This document shows positions 8,422 through 17,710 of a stretch of DNA of 60,067 bases, piece after piece. Below the pieces are notes generated by a model, which did not search any database, was not told where the DNA came from, and saw only the letters and a list, made by a program, of their open reading frames with translations. The position numbers were made by a program, and so were the translations under genes. The stretch is from an uncultured Acidobacteriota bacterium (lineage in GTDB: Bacteria; Acidobacteriota; Blastocatellia; Pyrinomonadales; Pyrinomonadaceae). Each line of letters starts with the position of its first letter. Position 1 is the first letter of the stretch. The stretch lies in NCBI GenBank assembly GCA_902826795.1, contig CADEGD010000013.1, positions 1 through 60,067 of the forward strand, written 5' to 3'.

Positions 8422-10077
8422 CTATACGCGTTTTGCGATCACGAGAGTGATATCGTCGTTGGCGGGAGCGGTTTGGGTGAAGGCTGACAGTGCGGATTCG
8501 ACCTTATCTCGGATTCCGGCCGCCGACGCTCCGAGATTCTTGCGGACGACCTCAATAAGCCGGTCCATACCGAATTCATCGCCGTCCAGATTATTCGCTT
8601 CAGAAACACCGTCTGAATAGACAACAAGCGCTTCGCCTTTCCCGAGGCTCAGCTGCCCGATCTCGTATTCGGCAAAAGACATCAATCCGAGCGGAAGCCC
8701 GCCGGCCGAAAGCTGGTCGATATCACCGTTCGTCCTTCCAACAAGCGGCGGGTTGTGGCCGGCATTGATATAGGTGAGTATGCCGGTTTCGGGTTCGAGT
8801 TCGGCGGCAAAGAGGGTGACGAAGCGGTTCGCGGGAGTGTTTTCCGCAAGATATTTGTTAACGGAAGTGATCGCCTGATTGAGTTCCGTCTTGGCGGAAA
8901 CCTGAGCGTGGATGGCTGCGTGGACGCTGGACATCAGCAATGCAGCGGCAGTTCCCTTTCCTGATACATCACCAAGTGCGATCAGCATCCGGCCGTCGTG
9001 CCGAGGTACGAAATCGTAATAGTCGCCGCCGATCTCGTAACACGAAAACGAAATTCCCTGGAACTCATAACCGGGAATGATCGGCGGGGCCGACGGTTGG
9101 AAACGCTGCTGGATCTCGGTCGCGAGCTCTAGCTCACGCTCCATTCGCTCCCTTTCGAGCCGCTCTTCCATGAGCGACGCGTTTTCGACTCGGATCGACG
9201 CAACGGAGGCAAGCGTTGTGAGGATGTTTAAGTGCTCTTCAGTGAAAGTCGCTTCATAAGTCGGCGAATCGGCGTAGATCAGGCCGAAGACGGTTCGCTC
9301 ATCGACGCTCAGAGGAACGGAGAGAACAGAGCGAATCCCCTGTAGTGCCATCGTTTGACTAAAAAATTTAGGATCGTGCTGAGCGTCAGCAGTCAAGACG
9401 GACTTGCCGTTCTTGAGCACTTCGTCCATAACCGTTCGCGAGATGCGGACTTCTTCAAGCGGGTCTGGCTTATTGCGAAGGCGGGCAACCTTGATCTGCA
9501 TTCCGTCGGCGGCGGATTCGTCACGAAGCATGATGACGACGCGTTCGGCCGGGACGGCTTCAAACACCAGCGAAGCGACTTGATCGAGAGTGTCGTCGAG
9601 CCCGCGAGCCGACAATAACGCTACGCCTACCTTACTTATAAGCTGTAGCAGATCGGTGCGGGTCGAAAACTGGCCACTGAGAAATTCCGAGGTTGCCGAT
9701 TTCGGCCGGCTGAACGCGATGGTTTTTGAAGGATCGAGGGCCTCAGTATGATCGGCGATCAACGTCGAACCCGCGGAGATTTTCATCTTCTCATCGTCGA
9801 AAACGATCTTCGTCTCGCCGATCTGAATTTCCCCGCCAACTGAAAGCGGGACGGGCATTTTAACGACAACGCCGTTGTAACGCGTGCCGTTTGCCGAGCC
9901 AAGGTCCTGCAGCCAGAATCCGTCGCCCTCCTGTCTGATCTCTGCATGCAGACGTGAAGCGAAAGCGTCGGGGATACACACGTCGCTTCGAGCCGAACGG
10001 CCGATCGTCGTCCTGAGTCTGTTCAAGGGGACATGTTCAGGAATCCCATTGCCGGTTTGCAGGATCAATTGAGGCAT
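8422..10077 (-). CDS. FHA-GAF-PP2C (SpoIIE/RsbU-type) protein phosphatase
   Basis: A 551-residue cytoplasmic phosphatase with three parts. Residues about 1-95 form an FHA phosphothreonine-binding domain (TIGRSARSDV, SRLHAEI, LGSANGTRYNG). Residues about 140-305 form a GAF domain (LLQLISKVGVALLSARGLDD through SIRVENASLM). Residues about 330-550 form a PPM/SpoIIE phosphatase with metal-binding GGDYYDF, GDVSGKGTAAALLMS and the late VVYSDGVSEAN and NDDITLVIAKR motifs. Enzymes of this class dephosphorylate Ser/Thr proteins, often in partner-switching regulation. It follows the RDD gene by 6 bp in an operon with an FHA-bearing kinase, so it is a good candidate for the opposing phosphatase. Confidence 0.9.
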   Translation of the reverse strand: MPQLILQTGNGIPEHVPLNRLRTTIGRSARSDVCIPDAFASRLHAEIRQEGDGFWLQDLGSANGTRYNGVVVKMPVPLSVGGEIQIGETKIVFDDEKMKISAGSTLIADHTEALDPSKTIAFSRPKSATSEFLSGQFSTRTDLLQLISKVGVALLSARGLDDTLDQVASLVFEAVPAERVVIMLRDESAADGMQIKVARLRNKPDPLEEVRISRTVMDEVLKNGKSVLTADAQHDPKFFSQTMALQGIRSVLSVPLSVDERTVFGLIYADSPTYEATFTEEHLNILTTLASVASIRVENASLMEERLERERMERELELATEIQQRFQPSAPPIIPGYEFQGISFSCYEIGGDYYDFVPRHDGRMLIALGDVSGKGTAAALLMSSVHAAIHAQVSAKTELNQAITSVNKYLAENTPANRFVTLFAAELEPETGILTYINAGHNPPLVGRTNGDIDQLSAGGLPLGLMSFAEYEIGQLSLGKGEALVVYSDGVSEANNLDGDEFGMDRLIEVVRKNLGASAAGIRDKVESALSAFTQTAPANDDITLVIAKRV

Positions 10078-10083
10078 AGAAAA

Positions 10084-10599
10084 TTACGACTTTTTTCGAA
10101 CAATCGTACTGCCGAAAACGACCTCCGTTCCGGAAATATAGTCGTGAAGCGCCCGGCCTTTACTACTAAACACTGAAAAAAGAAAACCAAGTCCGAGACT
10201 TCCGAGCGTCAGCAGATATCCAAGAGTCTGTCGGAAGATCATCGAGCCGACAGGTGGATGTCCACCGTCCGACGCGACGATCCGCAGCCCGGCTGCCATC
10301 TTTCCCAGGCTTTGACCGGTAACGAGCGGGAGAAGAATGCCATTGCTTAAGCCGACCAATATTGCGATGAGCCAGGCAACATTATTTAGCTCACCGGTGA
10401 GCAGCTTTGCCCCGTCGATCCCCAACGTTCTGCCTAGCAGCAGACCGAGAACCGGCCAGATCACGATCAGCAAATAATCAAAAGCCACCGCTCCAACCCG
10501 CAGGTAGAACGGCGCTTTCATCGCGACCGGATCAAAATTCGCGATCGTCGGTTTGGGAGGCGAGGTCTTAGCCGGAAGGGCTTCCTGATTCGAACTCAT
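10084..10599 (-). CDS. RDD family membrane protein
   Basis: A 171-residue protein with a proline-rich cytoplasmic N-terminus (about 35 residues) and three to four hydrophobic segments. The family signature is visible: APFYLRVGAVAFDYLLI near the N-terminus, GQSLGKMAAGLRIVASDG in the middle and a C-terminal ALHDYISGTEVV. RDD proteins are small membrane proteins of mostly unknown role; some act in ion transport. It has 6-bp gaps on both sides between the kinase and the PP2C phosphatase, so it belongs to the same transcript. It may be a membrane substrate or anchor of that pair, which is inference. Confidence 0.9.
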   Translation of the reverse strand: MSSNQEALPAKTSPPKPTIANFDPVAMKAPFYLRVGAVAFDYLLIVIWPVLGLLLGRTLGIDGAKLLTGELNNVAWLIAILVGLSNGILLPLVTGQSLGKMAAGLRIVASDGGHPPVGSMIFRQTLGYLLTLGSLGLGFLFSVFSSKGRALHDYISGTEVVFGSTIVRKKS

Positions 10600-10605
10600 A
10601 CAAGA

Positions 10606-13152
10606 TCAACCGACGACAAAGTGCAGCCGCGTATCGCCGATCTTGATGCGGTCGCCGCTCGAAAGTTTATAAGGCTGATGTGCCGGAAGCTTGAACACGT
10701 TCGTCATGCCGCCTTCGATAACGGTTCCATTAGATGAACCCAGATCTTCAAGCATAAAAGCGGTTCCATCCCGCCAGATCTTGGCGTGACGGCGCGAGAT
10801 CTTCGTTTGAGGATCGAACTTCGAAAGATCGACCTCGGGAAAGATGTTCGACATCGGATCGCGCCGGCCAATGAGATTATCGTCCTTCTGTAGTGCGTAG
10901 GTCGGCGCCGAAAGTTCAGACGTGCCTTCGATCACCAGGCGGGCGGTAACCGCCTGGCTGTGATAGATCTCGGAATGCACGCCCTGTTGCGCGATCGGCT
11001 GTTTGGCACCGCAAAAAGCACAGAACAGATCTGTCGCGACGATCCGCTGTCCGCAGAATCCGCAGAATACCGATTGATTAGCCAGGCTGACCGAGATGGG
11101 AGCTTCCGTAACACCGTAGCTCAAATTACCCGAACGAAGATTAGCGAGATGATCCTCTAACGTTGCTTTCAATTCGGCTGCTGACGAGAATCGAGCCTCG
11201 GCGTTATATTCAACGGTTCGCATCAGGATGCGCTCCATTTGATCCGAAAGCCGCGAGTTGATCTGCCTCGGCCGCGGATTCTTCTGGAAATCGAAGATCA
11301 GCAGCGGATTGCTTTGTGGATCGGCACCCGTCAACAGATGAAACATCGTCGAGCCGAGGCTGTAGATGTCGGACCGCGGTTCGACGTTTCCGCTAAACAA
11401 TTCCGGCGGCGCGTATCCCATCGTGCCGACGGCGGTCACACCCTTCTCTTCCTTCTGCGAAATATTTCGGGCGATGCCGAAATCGATGAGCATCACGCGG
11501 CCCGAATTTCCATCGAGCATAATGTTCGATGGTTTTAGATCGCGATAGACGATCGTGCTCGGCTGGTTGTGAAGATAGTTCAATACGTCGGTGATCTGGA
11601 TCGCCCATTCCGTAACGGTCAGTTCCTCGATCTTGCCATCGGCAGAAGAGCGAAGCTTCGACGCAAGATCGCCGCCCGAGATGTACTTCATGACGAGATA
11701 GAACCGGCTTTCGTCGGCGTCGTAGAAGTAGTCGTAGATCGTCGGGATCGACGGATGATCGAGCGTGGAAAGGATCATCGATTCGCGCTTGAAATCATTG
11801 ATCGCCTTTTCCTGCTGATCTTCCTCGATGTGAGCCTGAACCATCTCCTTGACGGCTCGCAGCACTCCGCCGAGGTTGTTATCGCTGGCAAGATACACGG
11901 CCCCCATTCCGCCGCCGCCGATCTTTCGGACGATCTCATAACGCCCATTGAGAACGGTTCCCTCGGGAAGCTGCTTGAGTTTCGCGGACTTACGCCCGTC
12001 GGTGTCGACCAGGCCGATCCCACCGGATTTGACAGCCTCTTCGGCCGATATCGGTTCGGCGATAGGCTCCGCCGTTTGAGCGGGAGTTGGTATCACAGGC
12101 GTTATCTGGAATCCTTGGCCGGGGATCATCGTATCGACCGCATCCGGCGGAGCCTGCATTCCATCCATTATTCGAACCGAATCGAAAACCGATGGCTCTT
12201 CCACTGGCATTTCCAGCTTCTCTAATGGTTTAGAAATACTGACGGGCTCTTCGAACTCCGGCGAAACAGGCTGTTCGACTGATTCGGCGAAAATTTCTTG
12301 AGATGGGACGGGTTCGGCAATAGCCGCAACCGGCGATTCGAACGGCGCTGACACCTGTGGTTCCGGCTCAAAACGTTCAGATACGGGTGATACAAATATC
12401 GGCACCGCAGGCTCATCGGCTACCGACGGCGCGGCCGCAGTTTCTGGGAATACCTGTGGAGGCGGTTCAAACGCTGGCTCGGACCCAATAGCTTCCGGCT
12501 CCGAATATTCGTCTGGTTTGGGAGCAAGCTCAAACGTCGGCGGACGAAGCTCATCTTCAGCCGCGCGCGACACCGACTCCGGTGCGGGCTCGACCATATG
12601 CCGAGGCAATTCCAGGGACGGAACATCGACAAAAGAGGTATCTTCTACCTGCTTGCTGCCGACTTCCTCTTCCACTCCGGCAAATGACGGTTCGGTATCA
12701 ATTTGTGGAGCGGCGGTCTCAGGCACCTCAGGAACCACATCCTCATCGAAAACCGGCGTTTCCTTTGTCGGGGTTGCGTCTTCGTCTAGGTTAATGCCGG
12801 AATCAGTTGGACGAGCGAAACCTCCGGACAAGATCGACGGCGAAGGAATATCTTCTAGCGTCGGAGCAGTCTTTCGAGTATTTGGTTCAGGGTCGGCAAA
12901 AGGTGACGGTGGCGGATCGAATGGCGACGGCTGCGTTTCTAGAGCCGGGGATACATCGGGCGTCTGTTCAACGACCCCGCGCATGGCTGCCGCGTCGCCC
13001 GATGAAATGACGATCGTACTTTCGAAATCCGTTTCGACGATCGCCGCCGGAACGGGCTCCGGCTCGACCGAGCGCTCGATCTTAATGCCGCAGTACGGGC
13101 AAAAGGCTTCAGTTTCCGATATTTCGGAAGCGCATTCGTTACACGTCGTCAT
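10606..13152 (-). CDS. zinc-ribbon Ser/Thr protein kinase with C-terminal FHA domain
   Basis: An 848-residue cytoplasmic Hanks-type kinase. It begins with a zinc ribbon (C4, C7, C18, C21) and a Pro/Glu-rich, probably disordered region to about 390. The kinase domain spans about 405-665: glycine loop IGGGGMGAVY, lysine K435 in RAVKEM, catalytic YRDLKPSN with D538, DFG at 557-559, and APPE. Tyr replaces the common His of HRD, as in many bacterial kinases. A second zinc ribbon (C697, C700, C711, C714) and an FHA domain (about 755-845; LIGRRDP, KISRRHAKI, LGSSNGT) follow. There is no transmembrane helix. It is 17 bp after the zinc-ribbon/FHA gene and 6 bp before the RDD gene. Confidence 0.93.
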   Translation of the reverse strand: MTTCNECASEISETEAFCPYCGIKIERSVEPEPVPAAIVETDFESTIVISSGDAAAMRGVVEQTPDVSPALETQPSPFDPPPSPFADPEPNTRKTAPTLEDIPSPSILSGGFARPTDSGINLDEDATPTKETPVFDEDVVPEVPETAAPQIDTEPSFAGVEEEVGSKQVEDTSFVDVPSLELPRHMVEPAPESVSRAAEDELRPPTFELAPKPDEYSEPEAIGSEPAFEPPPQVFPETAAAPSVADEPAVPIFVSPVSERFEPEPQVSAPFESPVAAIAEPVPSQEIFAESVEQPVSPEFEEPVSISKPLEKLEMPVEEPSVFDSVRIMDGMQAPPDAVDTMIPGQGFQITPVIPTPAQTAEPIAEPISAEEAVKSGGIGLVDTDGRKSAKLKQLPEGTVLNGRYEIVRKIGGGGMGAVYLASDNNLGGVLRAVKEMVQAHIEEDQQEKAINDFKRESMILSTLDHPSIPTIYDYFYDADESRFYLVMKYISGGDLASKLRSSADGKIEELTVTEWAIQITDVLNYLHNQPSTIVYRDLKPSNIMLDGNSGRVMLIDFGIARNISQKEEKGVTAVGTMGYAPPELFSGNVEPRSDIYSLGSTMFHLLTGADPQSNPLLIFDFQKNPRPRQINSRLSDQMERILMRTVEYNAEARFSSAAELKATLEDHLANLRSGNLSYGVTEAPISVSLANQSVFCGFCGQRIVATDLFCAFCGAKQPIAQQGVHSEIYHSQAVTARLVIEGTSELSAPTYALQKDDNLIGRRDPMSNIFPEVDLSKFDPQTKISRRHAKIWRDGTAFMLEDLGSSNGTVIEGGMTNVFKLPAHQPYKLSSGDRIKIGDTRLHFVVG

Positions 13153-13169
13153 GAGAAACTCGGTCTGAA

Positions 13170-13757
13170 CTATTTCGGACTATCTGTCTTGACTCTGAAT
13201 CTAAGGAACGTCTTTCCTACAATGATCTCGTCGCCATCCGTAAGCACCTGAGGCGAGCCTGGCAAGAGCCTTCGCCCACGATTCACGAAAGTTCCGTTCG
13301 TTGAACCAAGATCCTCGACCATATGCGAGCCGTTGCGAAAGATCACGCGTGCGTGCCGACGCGAAACTTTTGCATCAGCATCGAAAGCGTCGAGGTCTAC
13401 ATCCGGAAAGATGCCGTTGTCGGCGTCCCATCGGCCGATCTGCGATTCCTCATTACTTAAGGGAAACTCTGAGTTTTGGCCGCCGCCGCGTTCAATTATA
13501 AGCATCGAATGAAGGCCCGACGGGTGAGCCGGAACAGGTGACTCAACACGTTCTTCTTCCTCGGCACCGTTCGCTTCAACGATCGGAGGAATGCCAACAG
13601 AAGTTACGGAACTCGCGCGGAAGCCCGGACTACTTGCTGCCCTGGAAGTCGGCTCACGAGTCGTGAGGGCTTCTGCCTCCGCGAACGCATTTCCGCACTC
13701 ATCACAGAAACGAGCCGTATCGTTGTTCTGTTTTCCGCAATTCGGACAGTGTTTCAT
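13170..13757 (-). CDS. zinc-ribbon and FHA domain protein
   Basis: A 195-residue protein. It starts with a zinc ribbon (MKHCPNCGKQ, FCDECGNAF), then a linker of about 70 residues, then an FHA domain (about 100-190) with SQIGRWDADNGIFPDVDL, KVSRRHARVI and LGSTNGTFVNRG. The FHA domain closely resembles that at the end of the kinase encoded next door (shared NGIFPDVDL/NIFPEVDL insert), so the two probably arose by duplication. The start is placed at the ATG at 13757; an extension to 13793 adds only unrelated residues. It is the first gene of the signalling block. It probably recognises a phosphothreonine made by the kinase, which is inference. Confidence 0.88.
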   Translation of the reverse strand: MKHCPNCGKQNNDTARFCDECGNAFAEAEALTTREPTSRAASSPGFRASSVTSVGIPPIVEANGAEEEERVESPVPAHPSGLHSMLIIERGGGQNSEFPLSNEESQIGRWDADNGIFPDVDLDAFDADAKVSRRHARVIFRNGSHMVEDLGSTNGTFVNRGRRLLPGSPQVLTDGDEIIVGKTFLRFRVKTDSPK

Positions 13758-14038
13758 GAAACTCAAGCGGGTCGCCGGGTCGATCCAAATCAATATACTT
13801 ATACAACAAAACTCATGCTACTTACAGCGGGATGCTGGGCAATCGTAAAGGTCTTACCAAAATTTTTCAAGCAAACGCGGTCCGCTAAACCTGAAACCCA
13901 TTAGATGTAGATGACATTCAGTTTTTTGAAACAATCGGAAATCTGTCGTCGTACAAACGGCTTGACGCGGTCAGGGTCGGTGTTTTGCCTTAAAAGGTTT
14001 AGAATCTATTAATTCCAGTTTGTGAGGTTTGCTCGATT
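13758..14038. other. divergent intergenic region, no gene seen
   Basis: 281 bp between the leftward zinc-ribbon/FHA gene and the rightward MacA-like gene. A TTGACG (13962-13967) and a TAGAAT (14000-14005) are present on the plus strand but are too far apart to form one promoter. No hairpin or short coding frame stands out. Promoters for both flanking operons must lie here. Confidence 0.4.
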
Positions 14039-15541
14039 ATGGCTCTCAGCCGTAAGAAGAAGATCATTATCGGAAGCGCGGTCGGCGCTCTGCTCGTCGC
14101 TATTATTGCGATCTCTATATTCGCGACTCGAAAGGATACACCCGAGGTAACTGTTGTTAAGCTCGCGGTTAAGCCGGAACTCAAGTCGACGGTGACCTCT
14201 TCGGGAGAGGTCCGCCCGATTCAGTTCATGAATCTTACTAGTGAGGTTCAGGGCAAGATCGAGGAGATCACGAAGAAGGAAGGCGACGTGGTGCAAAAGG
14301 GCGAGGTGCTGGTGCGGCTCGATCCGAATCAGCTTGAGTCCGGTACCGAAGCTCAATTAGCAGCGTTCCAATCGGCTCAGACTCAGATCACCGCGGCCGA
14401 GAATCAGCGTGCCCAGGCAAATCAGCAGTTGAATGTTGCGCAGATCGCGATCGATACGGCTCGACAGAATGCCGCAACGGCTCAAACCGAGATCGACAGG
14501 GCTCAAGTAGAACTAAACGCTGCGAACCGCGAACTAAAGCGTGCCGAAAGCCTTTTGGAAAGTGGCGTGATCGCGCGGCAGGAATTCGATCAGGCCCGAG
14601 ACCGTGTTGAGACCGCTCAGGTTTCGCTTAAGACGGCACGCGAACGGCTCGAGTCTCAGCGGATCTCGATTCGCGATGCTCAAGCTCGTGTTCGTCAACA
14701 AGAAATTGCGGTCAGAGACTCATCGAACGCGATCCAGCGGGCATCGAAGTCGGCCGATCAGCAGGCAGCGGTGTTAAGGGGACAAAGGAATCAGCTTGAT
14801 AAGTCGGTTGTGGTTGCTCCGATCAATGGTGTCATCGCAGAGATCCCGGCGAAGGTCGGCACCTTCGCTGTTGCGAACTTCTCCACAACGGCTCTGCTGA
14901 CGATCGCTGATATGTCCGAGATCAACGTAGAAGTGAAAGTTGACGAGACCGAAATCGATAAGGTCGCTGTCGGACAGAAGGCGAAGATCAAAGTAGACGC
15001 GTTCGGCGAACAGGAACTAGAAGGTGAAGTGCTTCAAAAAACGCCTCTTGCAGTCGGTAAATCACAAACCTCGGGTGGACTTTCAACCAACATCAACGTT
15101 CAGGAAGCCAAGGAGTTTCGTGTCGTTATCCGGCTCATCAATCTCAACGCAGAAATGCAGGGAGCCCTGAGGCCGGGTATGAGCGCGACCGCTGAGATCA
15201 CGACGAAGACCGAGAATAATGTGATCGCAGTGCCGCTTCAGGCGATCGTTGAAAAGAAGCCGGAAGGCTCTCCGACCCCCGCATCGTCGCCGAACGGACA
15301 GGAATCCTTCGATAAACCGAAGGCTCAGAAGGGCGTGTTCGTACTTGAAAACGGCCGGGCAAAGTTTGTCGCTGTTGAAACCGGGATCACGGGTGACTCC
15401 GATATCCAGATCTTATCCGGACTTTCGGCGGACCAGGAAGTGATAACCGGGCCAAGCAAGATCCTCAACACCCTTAAGGACGACACTCAGGTAAGGAAGC
15501 AGGAACGCCAGGGCGGCGGTGGCGGGGCGAACGGCTCATAG
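14039..15541 (+). CDS. HlyD/MacA-type efflux periplasmic adaptor subunit
   Basis: Membrane fusion protein that links an inner-membrane ABC exporter to the outer membrane. 500 residues. An N-terminal anchor helix (IIIGSAVGALLVAIIAISIF) is followed by the first half of a lipoyl/barrel-sandwich domain (SSGEVRPIQFMNLTSEVQG). A coiled coil of about 150 residues rich in Gln/Ala/Glu comes next, then the second lipoyl half (VVAPINGVIAEIPAKVGTF), a beta-barrel and a membrane-proximal domain. The C-terminus is a Gly-rich tail. It lies 12 bp before the ABC ATPase and heads an operon with two permeases, the MacA-MacB layout. No outer-membrane TolC gene is in the window. Confidence 0.93.
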   Translation: MALSRKKKIIIGSAVGALLVAIIAISIFATRKDTPEVTVVKLAVKPELKSTVTSSGEVRPIQFMNLTSEVQGKIEEITKKEGDVVQKGEVLVRLDPNQLESGTEAQLAAFQSAQTQITAAENQRAQANQQLNVAQIAIDTARQNAATAQTEIDRAQVELNAANRELKRAESLLESGVIARQEFDQARDRVETAQVSLKTARERLESQRISIRDAQARVRQQEIAVRDSSNAIQRASKSADQQAAVLRGQRNQLDKSVVVAPINGVIAEIPAKVGTFAVANFSTTALLTIADMSEINVEVKVDETEIDKVAVGQKAKIKVDAFGEQELEGEVLQKTPLAVGKSQTSGGLSTNINVQEAKEFRVVIRLINLNAEMQGALRPGMSATAEITTKTENNVIAVPLQAIVEKKPEGSPTPASSPNGQESFDKPKAQKGVFVLENGRAKFVAVETGITGDSDIQILSGLSADQEVITGPSKILNTLKDDTQVRKQERQGGGGGANGS

Positions 15542-15553
15542 GATGGACTCCAC

Positions 15554-16333
15554 ATGTTAGATACGAAAGCCGATCCGATGTACAAGTTCATGGATGAAGA
15601 ACGATCAAATCCAGCGCCGTCGAGTGCGTCCGACGTCAGGCCTGCCGGCAAGCCGCTGATCTCGATGGAGAACATCTGGAAAACATACCAGATGGGTGTC
15701 GAGCAGCTCCACGCTCTTCGCGACGTTTCTTTCAAGGTCGAGAAAGGTGAGTACCTGGCGATCATAGGCCCTTCGGGTTCGGGAAAGTCTACCTTGATGA
15801 ACCTTATCGGTTGTCTGGATTCGCCCTCGAAAGGAGATTATTGGATCAACGGCAACCTCGTCTCGGAAATGACCGACGACGAGCTTGCCCGGATACGAAA
15901 CAAAGAGATCGGCTTCGTCTTTCAGACATTCAATCTGCTTGCTAGGGCTACAGCCCTGCACAACGTTGAACTTCCGCTGATCTATGCCGGTATGCGCGCG
16001 GGTGAGCGTCATGATAAGGCTCAGGCGGCACTCGCTTCCGTCGAATTGGGCGACCGCGTCGGTCATAAGCCGAACGAGCTATCCGGCGGACAGCGTCAAC
16101 GCGTCGCGATCGCTCGGGCTCTTGTGAATCATCCGTCGATCCTTCTGGCCGATGAGCCGACGGGTGCACTCGACACGAAAACAAGCCACGAGATCATGGA
16201 ACTTTTCGAGAAGCTTCACGAAGAAGGTAATACGATCATTCTTGTCACGCACGAGCACGACATCGCCGAACGCGCCCATCGTGTCATCACGATCCGCGAC
16301 GGCAGAATCGAAAGCGATAAGAAAACGAAGTGA
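15554..16333 (+). CDS. ABC transporter ATP-binding protein (MacB/LolD family)
   Basis: A 259-residue ATPase. About 40 extra residues precede the core. Core motifs: Walker [11 protein letters not shown]-loop VFQTFNLL, signature [15 protein letters not shown], Walker [13 protein letters not shown], and switch histidine in VTHEHD. The insert [16 protein letters not shown] and the family-specific [18 protein letters not shown] fit the MacB/LolD/FtsE group, which powers mechanotransmission across the periplasm rather than pumping through a channel. It should pair with the two FtsX-like permeases downstream. Translation probably starts at the ATG at 15554; later in-frame ATGs at 15578 and 15590 cannot be excluded. 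Confidence 0.93.
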   Translation: MLDTKADPMYKFMDEERSNPAPSSASDVRPAGKPLISMENIWKTYQMGVEQLHALRDVSFKVEKGEYLAIIGPSGSGKSTLMNLIGCLDSPSKGDYWINGNLVSEMTDDELARIRNKEIGFVFQTFNLLARATALHNVELPLIYAGMRAGERHDKAQAALASVELGDRVGHKPNELSGGQRQRVAIARALVNHPSILLADEPTGALDTKTSHEIMELFEKLHEEGNTIILVTHEHDIAERAHRVITIRDGRIESDKKTK

Positions 16334-16473
16334 TCCGGTAAATAACCACGCAAATTTGCCCTCTACTTTCCGCGGTCGGGATCAAATGCCCCTTTTACAC
16401 TCAACCCTTTGTTCAAAACTTTGAATCAGTTCATTGCGTACTAGATTGTTGAGGGCTACGATCCGAACAAGGG

Positions 16474-17709
16474 ATGAATAACCTCGAGGCACTAAAACTT
16501 GCGATCGCCGCGATCCTGGCGCATAAGCTGCGGTCATTCCTGACATTGCTCGGAATGATCATCGGCGTCACAGCATTCATGGTCGTACTGTCGGTCCTAG
16601 TCGGCTTTTCGGCTTACGTTGACGAGAAGATTGCCGGCGTCGGGTCTAACTCCTTCACAATCCGTCGATTCAATTTCGAAGATTTTAAGGATACTGACAC
16701 TATCGCCGAGGCCCAGCGACGTAACAAGGAACTGACCTTCGACGAGCTTGAGTTCATTAAAGAGCGTGCTCAATACATCGGCGACATCGGAGCAAAGGCG
16801 CTTCCTAACTCGCGTGAAATAAAAAGAGGTGGTGAGACGCTTCGCGACATTCGAATCGAAGGAGTCGAACCGGTTGTGGCGATCATCGATAAATACGATA
16901 TCGCCGAGGGCAGATTCTTCACCGATACTGAAAACAACAATTCGATGCGAGTCGCTTACGTCGGCTCCGATATAGCGAAAAAACTGTTTCCGCAAGGCGG
17001 AGCTCTTGGCGGCGAGATAACCATCTCGGGGATCCCGTACAAGATCGTCGGTATCCAAGTCGAGAAAGGCACGATCTTCGGTCAGCCGCAAGACAGCTTC
17101 GTGCAGTTTCCGATCAAGACGTATGGGGCAAACTTCGGGGGACTTCGAGGCAGTCGCGGCCTTTATTTCGTAGCCTCGGCGAAAGACGACAAGCAGTTTG
17201 CCGAGGCCGTTGCCGAAGCCAGACAGCTGATGCGCGTAAAGCGCCGCCTTGAATTCAGCGAGAAAGACAATTTCGGGATACTAACTCCTGACGCCATCAG
17301 TGGATTTAAGGACTCGGTTTTCGGGTCGATCGGTACCGTCATCCTTATCGTCCCTACCATTGCTCTTGTCGTCGGGGCGATCGTGGTGATGAACATAATG
17401 CTCGTCGCGGTTACGGAGAGAACCAAGGAGATAGGGATCCGCAAGAGCATGGGAGCACGTCAGACGGATATACTCCGGCAGTTTCTATTTGAGGCAGGTG
17501 TACTCGCCGGCCTCGGCGGGGTGGTCGGGCTGATACTTGCGTTCCTGATCGGTTTCATCATCACGATCTACATAATCCCGACTCGGATCTATTTGTCGGC
17601 TGGAATCCTGGCGATCGTAGTTGCGGGAGGCATAGGTGTTTTGGCAGGGCTTTATCCAGCATGGAAAGCTGCACGTCTCGACCCGATCGAGGCCTTAAGA
17701 GCGGAATAG
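16474..17709 (+). CDS. ABC transporter permease, MacB/FtsX type (first)
   Basis: 411 residues. It has one N-terminal membrane helix (LRSFLTLLGMIIGVTAFMVV), a large periplasmic MacB-type core domain of about 230 residues, and three C-terminal helices. The C-terminal FtsX region shows VVMNIMLVAVTERTKEIGIR and ends with AGLYPAWKAARLDPIEALR, both typical of this family. AAGGG lies 6 bp before the ATG. The 140-bp gap after the ATPase holds no gene. The following permease starts 1 bp after the stop, so they are cotranslated and probably heterodimerise. The exported substrate is unknown. Confidence 0.93.
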   Translation: MNNLEALKLAIAAILAHKLRSFLTLLGMIIGVTAFMVVLSVLVGFSAYVDEKIAGVGSNSFTIRRFNFEDFKDTDTIAEAQRRNKELTFDELEFIKERAQYIGDIGAKALPNSREIKRGGETLRDIRIEGVEPVVAIIDKYDIAEGRFFTDTENNNSMRVAYVGSDIAKKLFPQGGALGGEITISGIPYKIVGIQVEKGTIFGQPQDSFVQFPIKTYGANFGGLRGSRGLYFVASAKDDKQFAEAVAEARQLMRVKRRLEFSEKDNFGILTPDAISGFKDSVFGSIGTVILIVPTIALVVGAIVVMNIMLVAVTERTKEIGIRKSMGARQTDILRQFLFEAGVLAGLGGVVGLILAFLIGFIITIYIIPTRIYLSAGILAIVVAGGIGVLAGLYPAWKAARLDPIEALRAE

Positions 17710-17710
17710 A

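Noticed and set aside
11569..12518. Long plus-strand frames inside the kinase gene
   Set aside because: Antisense to clear kinase motifs, no ribosome site, no recognisable domain.
12518..13168. 216-codon plus-strand frame rich in Ser/Gly/Thr
   Set aside because: Antisense to the Pro/Glu-rich low-complexity region of the kinase, which explains its odd composition.
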